In this document: one piece after another, positions 22,456 through 35,130 of the stretch | How the letters are laid out: the number at the start of each line of letters is the position of its first letter | How positions within the stretch are numbered: position 1 is the stretch's first letter | Source of the DNA: Ptychodera flava | Lineage: Eukaryota; Hemichordata; Enteropneusta; Ptychoderidae | DNA length: 64,000 nucleotides | NCBI RefSeq assembly: GCF_041260155.1 | Contig: NC_091934.1 | Coordinates: 41,556,694-41,620,693, forward strand | Direction of reading: 5' to 3' | Made by a program: the position numbers and the translations under genes | Notes under the pieces: model-generated | Databases searched by the model: none | What the model was told of the DNA's origin: nothing | Seen by the model: the letters and a program-made list of their open reading frames with translations, nothing else

Positions 22456-24389
22456 ATACGTAATGCACCAAAGACTGTCGTGACAGCCCTCGCGTGAAGG
22501 GCTTCCCTCAAAATTGTAGGACGCTAAAATCGATCAATATGAATGTGTTCGTCACCATATATGGTGAGCTACCTCATTTACTATCGACCCGGCATTGGCA
22601 CTATTAGAACTATCCTGTACACCGTAGGAAAACAAACTGTCCATGATTCACCAAATCAACAGAAATCGAACGATCAAATCGTGACAGGAACAAGATTTTC
22701 ATCGCTTAAAATGAAAGGCAATGTGATATTTTGTTCATAATCCATGATAGACAGAACGCTTTCACAGATGATATATTTCGCACATGACGTTCTATATTTG
22801 CCATGGAGGATACCTAATGTCTGATGTGTGGATCGTTTAAAACATACTGCTTGCAAGTGGCTCATAATAATAATAATTAACTGCATTTAGAGACCTCCGG
22901 TACACATGCTACAAAATTCTCTCGGATGCTGAATCGTAAAAGTTACGAAAACATAGATGAGACAATCACAATGATTGTATTGAGAAAAATTAGAAGTATT
23001 GAGTTTGTCATTGCCATTGCTTTGCGAACGCATCTTACACAGGTTTGTAAATATTTCTGTATTTCAATTACCAGTAAGTATTTTAAAGTTACCGAACTTC
23101 GGCTCAGTAATTATATCAGATGACCTGTGCACTTGTCGGCCATGAAACCGTACAGGCACAAATATTGACTCAGTGGTAGAACAAGTTCCATGTGATGCTT
23201 GTACTCCACTCCAACAGATACCTTACCTCCAACAGATATTTTACAGAGGTCTGTGGTTTTCTGATGAAATGTCGCACATAAATAAGCATCCTCACAGAAA
23301 TGAGTTCAACAATGCAAGGATTTGGTATGATATTCTCACGAATGTAAGTTGCAACATTATTCGTATACCTGTACTATGCGAATGTAGGAAATGTTATCTA
23401 ACAAAATGAAATCGTGCCGCTTCATTCAGTTGACATTCTAAGGTAATTTTCCAATTTCCAATTTTAAGTGTAACAGTACGGTATAACATTCCAAGTGCGA
23501 TGAACAGTATTTCAATTGTTTGAACTCTTACTGGTAATGTAAATGTTGGAAAAACGAACTCTGAAAACGCCATGAAATGATTTCATATGAACACATAACG
23601 ATGACGCAAATTAATGTAGTTTTTGCTGGATAAAGCCGGGAGGTACCTCCATGGTTCAAGTAATACGGAGTTATCGGACAATCAATGATATCGATGTTGT
23701 CAAACAATGGGGATACCCGTACCTATTGCACGCAACTTCACGGTGACACATAAAGCTACATGAGTGCCTGGAACGGTCAGTTGTCTATTATTATGCTGAA
23801 TAGGTCTAAAAATAGTCGATCGATGACCTTGTCTGAATCATGTTTGTACACCTTTGCTTGATCAAAGGATGAAAGCAAACTAGCCTGTATCTGCTGCTTC
23901 GAGTACATGACATGAAGTGAGCTTGACTGCTTTGCATCCGTAATTTTTTCAACTGTGCTAGTTTTTTTGAAGGGGATTAAAGTTTTAGTTATGTGAACAG
24001 AATTTCATGCTTACCAGACTCGGACTTGTTTTCTTTAGTCTATCATTTTGTAATGATATTCACACAATTCTAATCGTCGCTCCCATATGTATTCTATCCT
24101 TTCCACATGTTCCTTGTGTCTCCACTGGACATCATCCACCATTAGAAACGCCCTCTATCTTGTGATGCATCTTTATTACAGATACACATATGTTCTACTT
24201 GGGAACAACACTTAATATTTTACATAGGGTACTCTCATGGCCTAAACTGCTTTAGTAATCTCATTTTAAGCCTGTTGAGTAGGAGAAGTTTCACAGTCTT
24301 CTTTTTGTAAAAATCGAAAATTTATTTATGATATTCTTGTATAGTTAAAAGCAGGGTTACCTAATATTTTGAATTTCAGTACTGGTAAA
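22456..24389. other. Intergenic, no gene recognised
   Basis: AT-rich; short open frames only. I see no repeats with visible ends. Confidence 0.4.
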
Positions 24390-24648
24390 TTAAGGTAGTG
24401 ACTCAGGTTTGTTGGTCAATTTTAGCAATTTTGTGATTGTTTCATCTTCTGAACCCTTGAAATATGATTTTTCTATTAGAGAAAACTGTGAGGTAACATT
24501 ATACTAAAAAAGGTCTGAAATTTTAGTGAAAACACGGCCTTCTAACCACTGCGCGAGTTATTATTTTCTTTTTGTTTTAACGGTCCGGATTACTGTCAGC
24601 GTTATCGTTATACCTTGAAGGAGATTATGTAAATTTTACGCACTATGT

Positions 24649-24748
24649 TGCGCATGCGCGCACGTCTTCATAAAGACGCTATTCCAACATGGCAGCTAGC
24701 GGTGTAGAAAACGTAAACGGGGGCCAAAGAAGCAAAATGGAAAGCTGA
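24649..24748 (+). promoter_or_regulatory. Promoter-like patch: NRF1 and YY1 motifs with a short ATG frame
   Basis: TGCGCATGCGCG (NRF1 consensus) lies 29 nt before CCAACATGGCAGC (YY1-like ATGGC). The ATG at 24689 opens MAASGVENVNGGQRSKMES and then stops at 24746. This resembles a TATA-less promoter and the first residues of a protein, but no splice donor or second exon is evident. Confidence 0.3.
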
Positions 24749-24890
24749 TGGACGCGAGCGTTGGGACCGATTTGAAACTTTCTGAACTTAGCTCATACCA
24801 CAACTGCCATTGAAACATTTGTTGGTACTATGGTAACATGGTTGCACGCGTGATCATGTTGAGCACGCGATTATCCTCCTGCTACTACTA

Positions 24891-25095
24891 CAACTTACAA
24901 GCTTGGCGGTACTCTGAGCTTGGGTGAAGGTTTGCCAATGCTCTTCGGCCAAGCTTGATGTCGATAAAGATTAATCCAATCTTGTTTGCAAATCTTGAGA
25001 TAAGGATTTTGTCCAAAGCTTGGAACAGGGTTATTGCCAAATCTTAAATCAAGCGTACCTGGGATTAAGCTTCAGTGAAGCTTGGCATTTTAACC
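24891..25095. repeat. AAGCTTGG-motif cluster, left copy
   Basis: AAGCTTGG or close variants recur every 10-30 bp (for example CAAGCTTGGCGG, GAGCTTGGGTGAAGG, GCCAAGCTTGATG). A related cluster lies at 26535-26725 in inverted orientation. Together they may be subterminal repeats of an inner element. Confidence 0.5.
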
Positions 25096-26534
25096 TTCAC
25101 CTAAGGACAAACAACGGAGCTGTTACGTATGACCGGAAAAGGCAGACACGCAGTTTGGTCGATATCGCGTTGTATTCGAGCATGGATGTAAAAATTAGAC
25201 TGTTGTACCCAAAATGCAGACGCATTATATGTAATAACCCCTTTATCATACATGCATACATATTATTACCATTTCCCTGGCGAGGAAATCGACAGAAATA
25301 GGCCTTGTTTATTCATTATTCGCGCTGTACTCATATAGTAAGTTGTTTGCGAAGGAGTGATGGCAACCGTTTCACTTGTTGATATTATTCCGCTTTTGGG
25401 ATATTTCACTTCACTGGGTGGTTGTGGTAAAATTTCAAATTAAACAATTTAATTATAAAGATGTCAATCCGGGTTTCCATAATTTGAAGGATGTTTATAT
25501 TTATGTGAAGTACCGCATTAAATGTGAAACATAGGCTGGAGTGTGTAAAGTGAGAAATTTTTCAGCTCTGACAAATACTCACAGCCCTTCATGAAAGTTA
25601 CGAGGCCCACCAAAAATCCGGTCAAAATCGACCTCGCGCAGCTCCCGGAGGAAAACCTACAGAAATCTGTACGGCCGCATGTACGAGTGCAACGCGGATG
25701 TACATTTAATATTACTTGTGCCAGTCAGTTCATCTTCAAGAATGATCCATGCCCTTCCTTACCCGCCAATATGCTGAATTTACCATCTTAGAAAGGAATT
25801 TGTGAGCGGATTAGGAATACTTGAAGTGAGTGCAGTACTTCTTCGTAACTTGTATACTGTGTATACATTTTGTCAATATACGAATAAATCATTTCAAATA
25901 TACATCGTCTGCTCGTATATTTTTGTCACTGGCTTACCTAAATATGATGACTAAACTTGTTTAAACGACCTACATTTAAGTTTTGTCTTTCTTGGGAGTA
26001 TCTTTACTAGAAATATGATTTGTGTCAAAAACTTACAAGGAACAGGATCACGAACTTTCTGAGTCGCTATGAATCGTAAAGTGTGGTGTGTGCATCTCTT
26101 CGCTGTCGTGTATTTTCAGAAGTGTAGCCGGATTTTCGTGGCTCATTTATGGCTATACTCGATATAATTCAGTACATCGGTATTAAACCTTGTCAACAAG
26201 AAACTTGTCATATAGCGGTTCATTCATAAAAGTCGTGATGCAGTCGATCAAGCAGCACTCTTCAGCTGTGCAGACAAAGAGGGACCATGATGATAAGAGG
26301 TGTTCCTGTCGAGATGTCGGTCTCAACGCAAAATTTTAACGCGTTCGTGTTTATTGTATCCAAAACCCGCTTACTGGTCTATATTTTATACTTAAAAGCG
26401 GGTCATAACTTTCAAATCAATAATTTGCCAAGACTCGGCAGCAAAATCGGCTCCCTAAAGTAAGCAAAAATGCTGAGGTCAAATGCTGGATGGGTCAAGG
26501 GACCCAAATGCTATAGTGGAAACGAGGACGATAA

Positions 26535-26725
26535 AAAGCTTATCCGTAAAGTTCGGCCCAAGGTTACTGCCCAAGCTCAGAACAATATTTGGAAGCTTGT
26601 ATAAAGGTTAGTTTGCCCTAAGCTTCAACAAAGGTGTGCAAGGATAAGCTTCAGCTAACCTTGGGCTCACCATTTTTCTGGGCTTCGCCGCCAAGCTTCA
26701 TGGCTAAGCTTGGACTAAGGTATTG
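26535..26725. repeat. AAGCTTGG-motif cluster, right copy (inverted)
   Basis: Reverse-complemented, this stretch shows GAAGCTTGGCGGCGAAGCCC, GAGCTTGGGCAGTAACC and similar strings, matching the texture of the left cluster at 24891-25095. Confidence 0.5.
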
Positions 26726-28403
26726 CACAATCGCGAGCTATAGTTCCATACCCGGACTCCATACACACGCGAACGTACAGCACTGTAGATTACACTGCCG
26801 CCCCACGAGACTCTATTTAATCTTCACTGGAAAATATCGTTCTAAAACAGCAGCCCATCTTTTGGACTTAGTATTTAAATTGTCAATCCGACACTGTTAT
26901 GTCGGTTTAGAGCACAGCAACTTACGCGAAACGTCGCTTCACGATGCCCTTCACGATCGGTGCCGGTCTGTTTCTATCTGTGGTCAAGAGAGTGTCGCTG
27001 GGTGAGGCGATACGTCGCCGTTTCAATTTTACAATCAGTGAATCTGTCGAGTATCGCCTCAGTCGTTTATTTTATGTCATGAAGAATCGCTTTTACGTGT
27101 AACTGAAGTTGATTTTGGTTTCATACCCGGGACCATAATAGTACATGTCACAGTCGAAAGCGAAATAGCCCACGAAAAACCCGGTATCATTCCTGATGGT
27201 GAGCAAAAAGACTGCAGCAGATCACATGTGAAAACTACGTAAACAAGTGCGACTTGCCCGTATTCCTTGAACTTCTCAACTACAGAATTTTTTTGAGCAT
27301 CGAGAGTTGGTCGTCTCATCTCCGGAAAGCAAGCAAGTGACGCCTTGTACTATGGGCACAAAAATCGGCACTAAAATGAACTAGGCAACCATTTCACACT
27401 TGGTACGTGCATAAATTACGGGCTGTGAGACCGGAGCTTGCGAGAAAGCGAGCGCGCGTCGTCGGCAGAACGCAGACCTGTAAACCAGTCCGGCTGTATG
27501 ATTTTTTTAAACTTTTCTTGTCTTGCAACCAGACTCTAACCGTTACCAAACAGTGTACAGTTAATATAATTATAAGCTAGATACGTATTTGACAAACAGA
27601 TTATGCCCTGAATTATCTTTCTAGTGTTTATCGTGTAAATAGTACCCACCGCTTACGATGACCAGCCTCACGTTTCTACACACAATTTTCATCATTTTCA
27701 GGCGAACTAATGTTTAGGACTTGTCAGAAATTCTCTAACCTGATGCCCAATATTAACCTAGACCCAGATCGAATGATTTTTTTTTGAAACGCACAAAAAT
27801 CCGACTTTTTTCGGCGATTTTGTGTGAAAAATGGGACGTTTACACAAATCGTCGATTTTCTCAGTTCCGATTTTTGCTATGTATACGCACTTTCAAATGA
27901 GTGTAAGTCGGCGACGCGTGGGCGGATTTCCCCGATTCTTCGCATGCTAACACTTCATGAATAGACCTGAAAAACCGTGTCTTAGATTTTTGATAACCCC
28001 CCTGAAGTGGCGATAACTTGACAAACGTGAACAAAAGCCGATAATTTATGCGAAAATCCGACAGTTCACACTTCCAAGGCTCACTGTGCAGAAACAAAAG
28101 CGAATTTCAAAAATCCAAAACACGGTTTTTCCCCCTGTATATCCAGCTGTCTAGTGCCGTTAACAGATCACTTAGGGGTGCTGCCAATTCTTACTTATAC
28201 TCTTTTAAGTGAAAAAATTCAAAATCACATGTTTTTGACTTAAGCAAACATACCAATGCATGTTTTGACAACTAAACAAAATTTTTACCTTCTTCAAATA
28301 TAGACCTATTAGAAAATGTACCACATGTTGGGTGTGAGACCCTGTTTTCTATGTGAAACTTTGATTGAAAATATGTGTCAACGAAACTGAGTCACTACCT
28401 TAA

Positions 28404-30020
28404 GGTAATTTGTTATTCTAATCCTGAATTTTGCACGATGTTCTGTGATTTTTACTCCAGTGTTTGACAGAGAATAGTTAAAGTTCCCTTCAGTCAAGTA
28501 TCAGCGAAAGTTTACAGCTTTCAAATTCCAGACGCAAATTGTCCTCTCACCTTATTGTATTTTAAAGAGAGGTAATACGGTCGGAGTAGATTGATAATGC
28601 TTGGATTAATATCACATGTTTTCAAAATGGATGACTGGTATTATCATAAATCCCGGACCATAAATGGAGTTTAAATGAGCGTTTTGCAAAGAAGTTTAAA
28701 GAAGGAAGAAACTGCTTTTTCACTCGATTTGTTTAAACGTGCATGTAATATTCAACAATGGTAGCGGAAATCCAACCTGTATTTACCCTAATTTGTATTC
28801 AATATACATAAATAATGCTAATAAATCGAATACACCTAATAAATATATACCTTCCTGAGCTTGAAGGTTTGTTCAAAATTTATACACTGCAAGATCCGAG
28901 GTGCAAACTTTTTATAACTACCCCTTCGCTACGTATTTAGGTGTTGCGAGTGTAGCGAAGGCTAGGAAAAGAAGTCTAATTACAGGGAAATATATCAATG
29001 CGCAGCCTGTTTAAGATGGACTATTTTCACATAGGGTGTCTTGTATGGAACAGTTCGATCTTCCCATCGACTTACATATCGTGAATAATTATTCCTTTCA
29101 CAAGAGAAAGAAAGTTGAGAGAAGTAAAGAGAGAGGGTCACCGGAACTTCGTCTGAAGGACCAGGGACCCCTACAAATAATATAAAAACTATACTAGGGT
29201 ACGTTGGCGATGGATGCTAGCTAAAACATGATAATTTTCAAGATATGTTGAGATGATGCATGTAGATAATATTATATAGGGCTCAGCCCTTGGTGTCGCG
29301 CCAGGGGTTATTAAAGATTGGCAATGTTATTTGTATTGATTCATGATAAACTGTAATTGTTACTTCATAAACGTTTATATGACAACTATGCCCAGTTTGC
29401 CTCTGATGAAAGAAGTTCACGTACGTACACAACGTCAACCCCTGCAGCAGGGCAGGTATAGATTTTCTGTAGCGTGTAAATATTTTGGACATAAATTGGC
29501 AATTTTTACAATGATAACAGCCTATTGCGATAAACAAGGGACGTATTATGCAATCATTATCATTTCAATGGTAACCGCACTCGCCACCTTCCACTTGCAA
29601 GCTGAAAACTATAGCGTTCCGTCTAAAAACTGGCAATTTTTGAATCTAATTATTGACACAGGGGGCGCTCTTCTATAATTCAATCCCAGCATTCTTTGCG
29701 TATGCCCCCGTTCATATGCACGACAGTTTTCTCCCTTTATCTATATTAACGATATTTTGTATCAGCGACAAGGTGCATAATAACATTTACTGGCTAATAA
29801 AAGAGGTATATTTTATAAAAGGCATGTTATATAATAGTAATTTGTTTCGTTTTTTTTTATTTACGAGTACTCAAAAAAAACATGGCGGCGCCCATGAAAG
29901 AAGGGTACACTTCCGGTTACTCGCATAGTATATTATGAATAAGCGCATGCGTAGTCAGTAAGCCGCTGGCGCGACTATTAAGTATGGAATACAACAGTAA
30001 AGTTGTAAAGAGCAGTCGCG
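28404..30020. other. Intergenic; small hairpin and ETS/NRF1/YY1 patch
   Basis: No coding gene recognised. An imperfect inverted repeat (CCTTCGCTAC / GTAGCGAAGG) lies at about 28922-28966. Around 29878-29955 there are AACATGGCGGC (YY1-like), ACTTCCGGTT (ETS) and GCGCATGCG (NRF1) within 80 bp. This is the sort of cluster seen at housekeeping promoters, directly before the 156-bp tandem array. Confidence 0.35.
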
Positions 30021-31115
30021 TCGTTACTCGCCAGAGAGACATCAATCTTGTAGCGTAGTTAAGAACGTGTAGCGAGGTGTAACCAAGTCTAGGAGTAAAA
30101 TTTTGTGAAAATTGGAGAAGGAGGTGTAGCGAACGTAACGAAGTGTAGCGAGGTGTAATAGGCTGTAAGATGGTCACTTTTTACTCGCCAGAGAGACACC
30201 CATCTTGTAGCGTAGTTAAGAACGTGTAGCGAGGTGTAACCAAGTCTAGATGTAAATTTTGTGAAAATTGGAGAAGGGGGTGTAGCGAACGTAACGAAGT
30301 GTAGCGAGGTGTAAGGGCTGTAAGATGGTCACTTTTACTCGCCAGAGAGACACCATCTTGTAGCGTAGTTAAGAACGTGTAGCGAGGTGTAACCCAGTCT
30401 AGGAGTAAAATTTTGTGAAAATTGGAGAATGGGGTGTAGCGAACTTAACGAAGTATAGCGAGGTGTTAGGGGCTGTAAGATGGTCACTTTTTACTCGCCA
30501 GAGAGACACCAATCTTGTAGCGTAGTTAAGAACGTGTAGCGAGGTGTAACCAAGTCTAGAAGTAAAATTTTGTGAAAATTGGAGAAGGGGGTGTAGCGAA
30601 CGTAACGAAGTGTAGCGAGGTGTAATGGGCTGTAAGATGGTCACTTTTTACTCGCCAGAGAGACACCAATCTTGTAGCGTAGTTAAGAACGTGTAGCGAG
30701 GTGTAACCAAGTCTAGGAGTAAAATTTTGTGAAAATTGGAGAAGGGGGTGTAGCGAACGTAACGAAGTGTAGCGAGGTGTAATGGGCTGTAAGATGGTCA
30801 CTTTTTCTCGCCAGAAAGACACCAATCTTGTAGCGTAGTTAAGAACGTGTAGCGAGGTGTAACCAAGTCTAGGAGTAAAATTTGTGAAAATTGGAGAAGG
30901 GGGTGTAGCGAACGTAACGAAGTGTAGCGAGGTGTAATGGGCTGTAAGATGGTCACTTTTTACTCGCCAGAGAGACAGCTAGAGTGTAGCTTGTTACGAC
31001 GTGTAACCGAGACTAGAAGTGTTTTTCTTTTTGAAAATTGGAGAAGGGTTAAGTGTTTTCTAACCTATTCTAGAGATTTATTTTTCGAAAATTGGAGAAG
31101 AGGGGTGAGCGTGTG
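30021..31115. repeat. Tandem array of ~156-bp units, about seven copies
   Basis: The anchor ACTCGCCAGAGAGACA (or variants) recurs near 30025, 30183, 30338, 30493, 30650, 30807 and 30963, with spacings of 154-158 bp. Each unit carries GTGTAGCGAGGTGTAA twice and GTGAAAATTGGAGAAGG once. The last unit diverges and fades by 31115. Copies are nearly identical, so the expansion looks recent. Confidence 0.95.
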
Positions 31116-34100
31116 TGGACGTTTTCTTCATGATAATTCAAGTAACCAAACAAAAGGTTACAGAGTGTTTTTATAAATTCTTAAGAAATTACTCGAGCAT
31201 TTTCCGCCTGAAATTGTCATAGTCTTTCCAAATTGGCGCAAAGGAATTAATTATTTACCCTCGCGATACGTTATCGTTTTTCGACACGATAAAACCTGCG
31301 CAATTCTTCTCGAATTGGAACTTATAATACTGGCGTCACTAAATACCAGCAGTGTTTCGACAACATTGTCTTACTGGTTTACACATTTACAAATTCAGCC
31401 AGTAACCTATCTCTCTCGTGTAGGTATTCTGCGTATTACCCCTATTTTCCGTTGTATTTCAACCACTTGTATGTAATATTCAGCTGTTATTAACATTGTA
31501 TTGTTATGTCAACTTATTGTTATGGTGTTTGTAACCGACATGCCCAAGATACTGTCTAAATGGACATACACACACTATAACTAGGACTAACTCAGGCAAG
31601 GGAGACAGGACTCAATCACGCAGCTAGACACTCACAGGCAGACTCATTGACTGGTGTATCAGTAGCTGGGCCGTGAGGCCTAGGAATGGTTCCGTATTCA
31701 ATAACAAGTTCAAGTTCTACATCATCAATCGTCGTTAGTTCCACCATCTTTCAATGTTACGACATTGTGTTGATTGACCGTTGGTGGAGATACCAAACCA
31801 AGTGTGAAGATAGATTTGGGGTTGTCCGTCATCTCTCGTCACCAAGCGAGATGCATAGACACTATTTCCTTGAAGCACGAAAGCTACTGTTGCCAATCCA
31901 GCTAATTTGCCGACGAGCGAGTTCCCGAAGTCACCTCAACTTTCCGTATAGAAAATACAAAGATTCACATCGAGCAATTCCCGATAAATGATATTTTGCC
32001 CACGTACAAGTTCCCGGAAGTCAGCTCAACTTTCCGACTTTGAGGATGTCTACTCCGAAAATACCGATTCACATCAAGTATTTCCCCGATAAAGGACTCC
32101 TTGGAGACGGAAACTACACTACTATTGACGCGGATGGGATCCGTAAGTTTGAAATTTACAGTGTTACGTTTGTTTAATATGATTACATTTTCGAGTAACA
32201 GGATAAACAAGAACACGTTTTCTGTCTTCTCTTTCATTTTAAAAGGCTCGTTTATTTTTAAAACTATTATTATGTTTCAAATCGCATACCTACGACAATG
32301 CAACACATAGCAAATGTTCGAGCCTACTACACACATGGAATGCGTTTCGAAAATGTAACACGTGACAAGTGGGTTGGAATTGTGAAAGAATGAAATTTCT
32401 GAGTATGTGGTTTTTGAAATTTCAATTTTCTTGATTATATTGTCATTTCAAACTTGCGTTCGTATGTTATTGCTGTGAGAAAACTTTCAAAAAGACGAGA
32501 TCACTGAACAGAATTACTGAAAGGGAATCAACCAACCGCGGTCACTAAAAAATCAAACCAATGCAGACAGGACACCCGACCAACTGTTCGAACTTTGAAA
32601 GCGCCAGAAAAATAAACTAAGCTAAATCTACTCAAGAGACAAAAGAGTACCTTACGGACAAAAACGTAACCTGTGTAAAGACATTTTCTTGGTGCGCTGA
32701 GAACTATAACTCATGAGAAGAAAGTATCTGACTAAAGAAACAAGGACCAAGATGAAAGAACGAACATTACAAAAAAACCGTTTACACTAGTATTTTTGGA
32801 TAATTGTTCTGTAGCCTTCCTTAAAGCCATAGTTTTGAAACCCACTGTTTTGTCACTGGTCTCCGCCTCTCATTTGAATGAGCACTATTGGATATTAATG
32901 AAGCAGTTCTTGTCAATTTCGGTAAACTCAGTTTATTTGGCAAAGACTTTTCCTAATCCCAATACTCCGACTAAGTTTATCATCTAATTGCGGAACAACG
33001 ATACGCCGGGACACGAAACAAACAGTTACCGACGCGATGTAAAATGATACAACAACAACGAGACATACAGGCCACTCTATCACAAACATTGCTTTGCGTA
33101 TACGATGCTGTGTGTTCCCGGCGGACGGCCTCGGTTGCAGGCCGTATAACACCGGGAACAAACAGCATCCGTTCGCAGGGCTATCACATAAAAAAGCAAT
33201 GCATCATCCCGATGACGAAGACAATGACGAGCCAGGGCACGAAAACACATGGGTTACTCGTATCTAAGATCATGGACGTACTACAGACTAAGATCAATAA
33301 AAAGTTTCACATAATATTTTCTCATGTTTCTAGTAACGAGATCGACAGTGACAGGATCTTTCTTTGTCATGACAACATCCGAAAACAATTAAGTCTTTTG
33401 ACCGCAAATGAAAAATGTTGTGACTGATTCTGAGGCAGTTCACTGCTAGATTTCAAAACGAACAAATACGTGTTGGAAAACACTCGAAGCTCCGTGTACA
33501 CACAATAGATAATTCTTGCATAGTAAAAATACGTCAGTTTGGAATTCATTCATATTCTTCAATAAAAACAATCTTCGTCAAAGTAGGTTGTCAGTTATAA
33601 AATTTCCCGCACAAACGTGTCAGGGGTTGCTGGGCAAGCCTGAATGTCACGAATTTGAAGAAATTTTCGTATTATGTTGGGCCGGGCTAATTCATGTTTT
33701 TAGTGTACGTAACCTCGATTTGTACACTTGATTTTCCACCTCGATGATACATGTATCGCGTATTTTCTGCAAGGAAGTTGAATATCTGACAGTTTGCAAG
33801 AACAAAACCCAATGGATCATCTGATACGTCTAAACGTCAAACGGTGCAGTACGGCACCTGTGAGATAGTGTTTACAATTTGCAACATCGGCGCCGTCGTG
33901 TTTCAAATAATGAGATGACGTAATTCTTTGCTTCAGACTCGATCACAATGCTGCACGAAAACAACGTTTTCAACGACGGCATGTCGGCATTCCTATCAAC
34001 AGTCGAGATCGATCAAGCAGCCATACTCAAAATACAACTCTGTTGATCTGGCATTATTCGGCAATGGTCGGTTACCACAGGCTGGAGGTATTATTCATGC

Positions 34101-34196
34101 TCGGAAAAGCACGTTTCATACATCTGGTAAATATCGGACATGATGTCGCTTGAAGGATGTGTGATTTCCATGGCCATGCGTGTTAATCATATGTCG
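31116..34196. other. Intergenic; local duplication and foldback hairpin
   Basis: No gene recognised. A diverged direct duplication of about 90 bp (AGTTCCCGAAGTCACCTCAA near 31920 and AGTTCCCGGAAGTCAGCTCAA-like near 32009) lies at 31918-32096. A foldback hairpin is at 33104-33169. Confidence 0.4.
33104..33169. repeat. Foldback hairpin, ~27-30-bp arms
   Basis: GATGCTGTGTGTTCCCGG (from 33104) pairs with CCGGGAACAAACAGCATC (to 33169) with few mismatches, and the centre GGCC/GGCC pairs across a 9-nt loop. It is similar in size and GC-rich centre to the hairpin at 22346-22455. Confidence 0.8.
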
Positions 34197-35130
34197 CTAG
34201 CAACGTTCACGAAAGGTGAAATAGTCTTTAAAACCGTGCAGTAATTTTGTGGAGGCTTTGTTCTTGAGAATTTCGTTTTGTTTTTTATCCAAACCTGTCG
34301 CTTTACCACATTTTGCTATTTGGATGGCCCTTTCAGTTTCTGCAATTGTGATTGGTTTATTTAACTCTGAAATGTCTGGATAGCATATATTTGAAGGTTT
34401 CAGGTCATCATACTCGCTGTCAAATTGCTTTACTTTATTCATTATTGCACACAGGTGTTCATCATCAAAACAAAACTCTTCGGAGTCATCTTTTAATGTA
34501 AGTTCATTCGTGCTGAATAACTTTGCAAAATCGTTTTTATACCTGATCAACAGCCATAGGATCTGTAAATGACACACCCTCATTTACAATTTCCATTGGT
34601 ATCGGTTGTTTACGTATATACGTTTGATTGATGAAAATATGTCATTAAAGTCTTTCCAGAAATTTGTCCCCTCGGCCTGCACATCCAGCAATTTCTGTTG
34701 TTGTGATTTATTGTACCTTCGTTTGACTTTCCTTAATTCATAATCAAACAACCGTCTAGCTTCAATAAATGATTGTCTCAGTCTTGATTTAAAGCCTAGA
34801 TGGGCCTTTAGTTTCTCTTTTTGACAAGCTGATTTCTACAAGTCTGAGAGTATTGTTGACCACCATGGTTTATTTTTCCTGCGACGTTCCGTGGTTCTCA
34901 ACGATATATCTTTGAACTCTAGATGCGTATCCATCTCACTTTTGAAAGTTCACATATCATTGTACATAGCGTCAACATCCGATTGTTTCAATTGAGCTCG
35001 TTCGAGATTTTCAAAGATTTTAGTGACATGAATACGAGTGTTGTGGTTGCACATAAATTCATCTGAAATATGGTCGAACTATAAACCCGTTTTGTTTTTG
35101 GTGCAACGTTTCTACAGCCACTGGAGCGCG

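Larger units (their letters stand above)
24390..28403. mobile_element. 4.0-kb inverted-repeat element with TTAA at both ends
   Basis: TTAAGGTAGTGACTCAG at 24390-24406 is repeated in inverted form at 28387-28403 (CTGAGTCACTACCTTAA). Looser similarity runs on inward (GTTxGTTG). TTAA at each outer edge fits a superfamily with TTAA target duplications, such as piggyBac or Kolobok. No transposase is recognisable inside, so this would be a non-autonomous or gutted copy. It contains two inverted clusters of an AAGCTTGG motif and a promoter-like patch at 24649-24691. The superfamily assignment is inference from the target site alone. Confidence 0.65.

Noticed and set aside
30021-31115. CRISPR-like array
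   Set aside because: Whole 156-bp units repeat with no unique spacers, and the host is an animal.
31500-32300. Possible LTR and primer-binding region
   Set aside because: No paired long terminal repeats, primer-binding site or polypurine tract could be shown.
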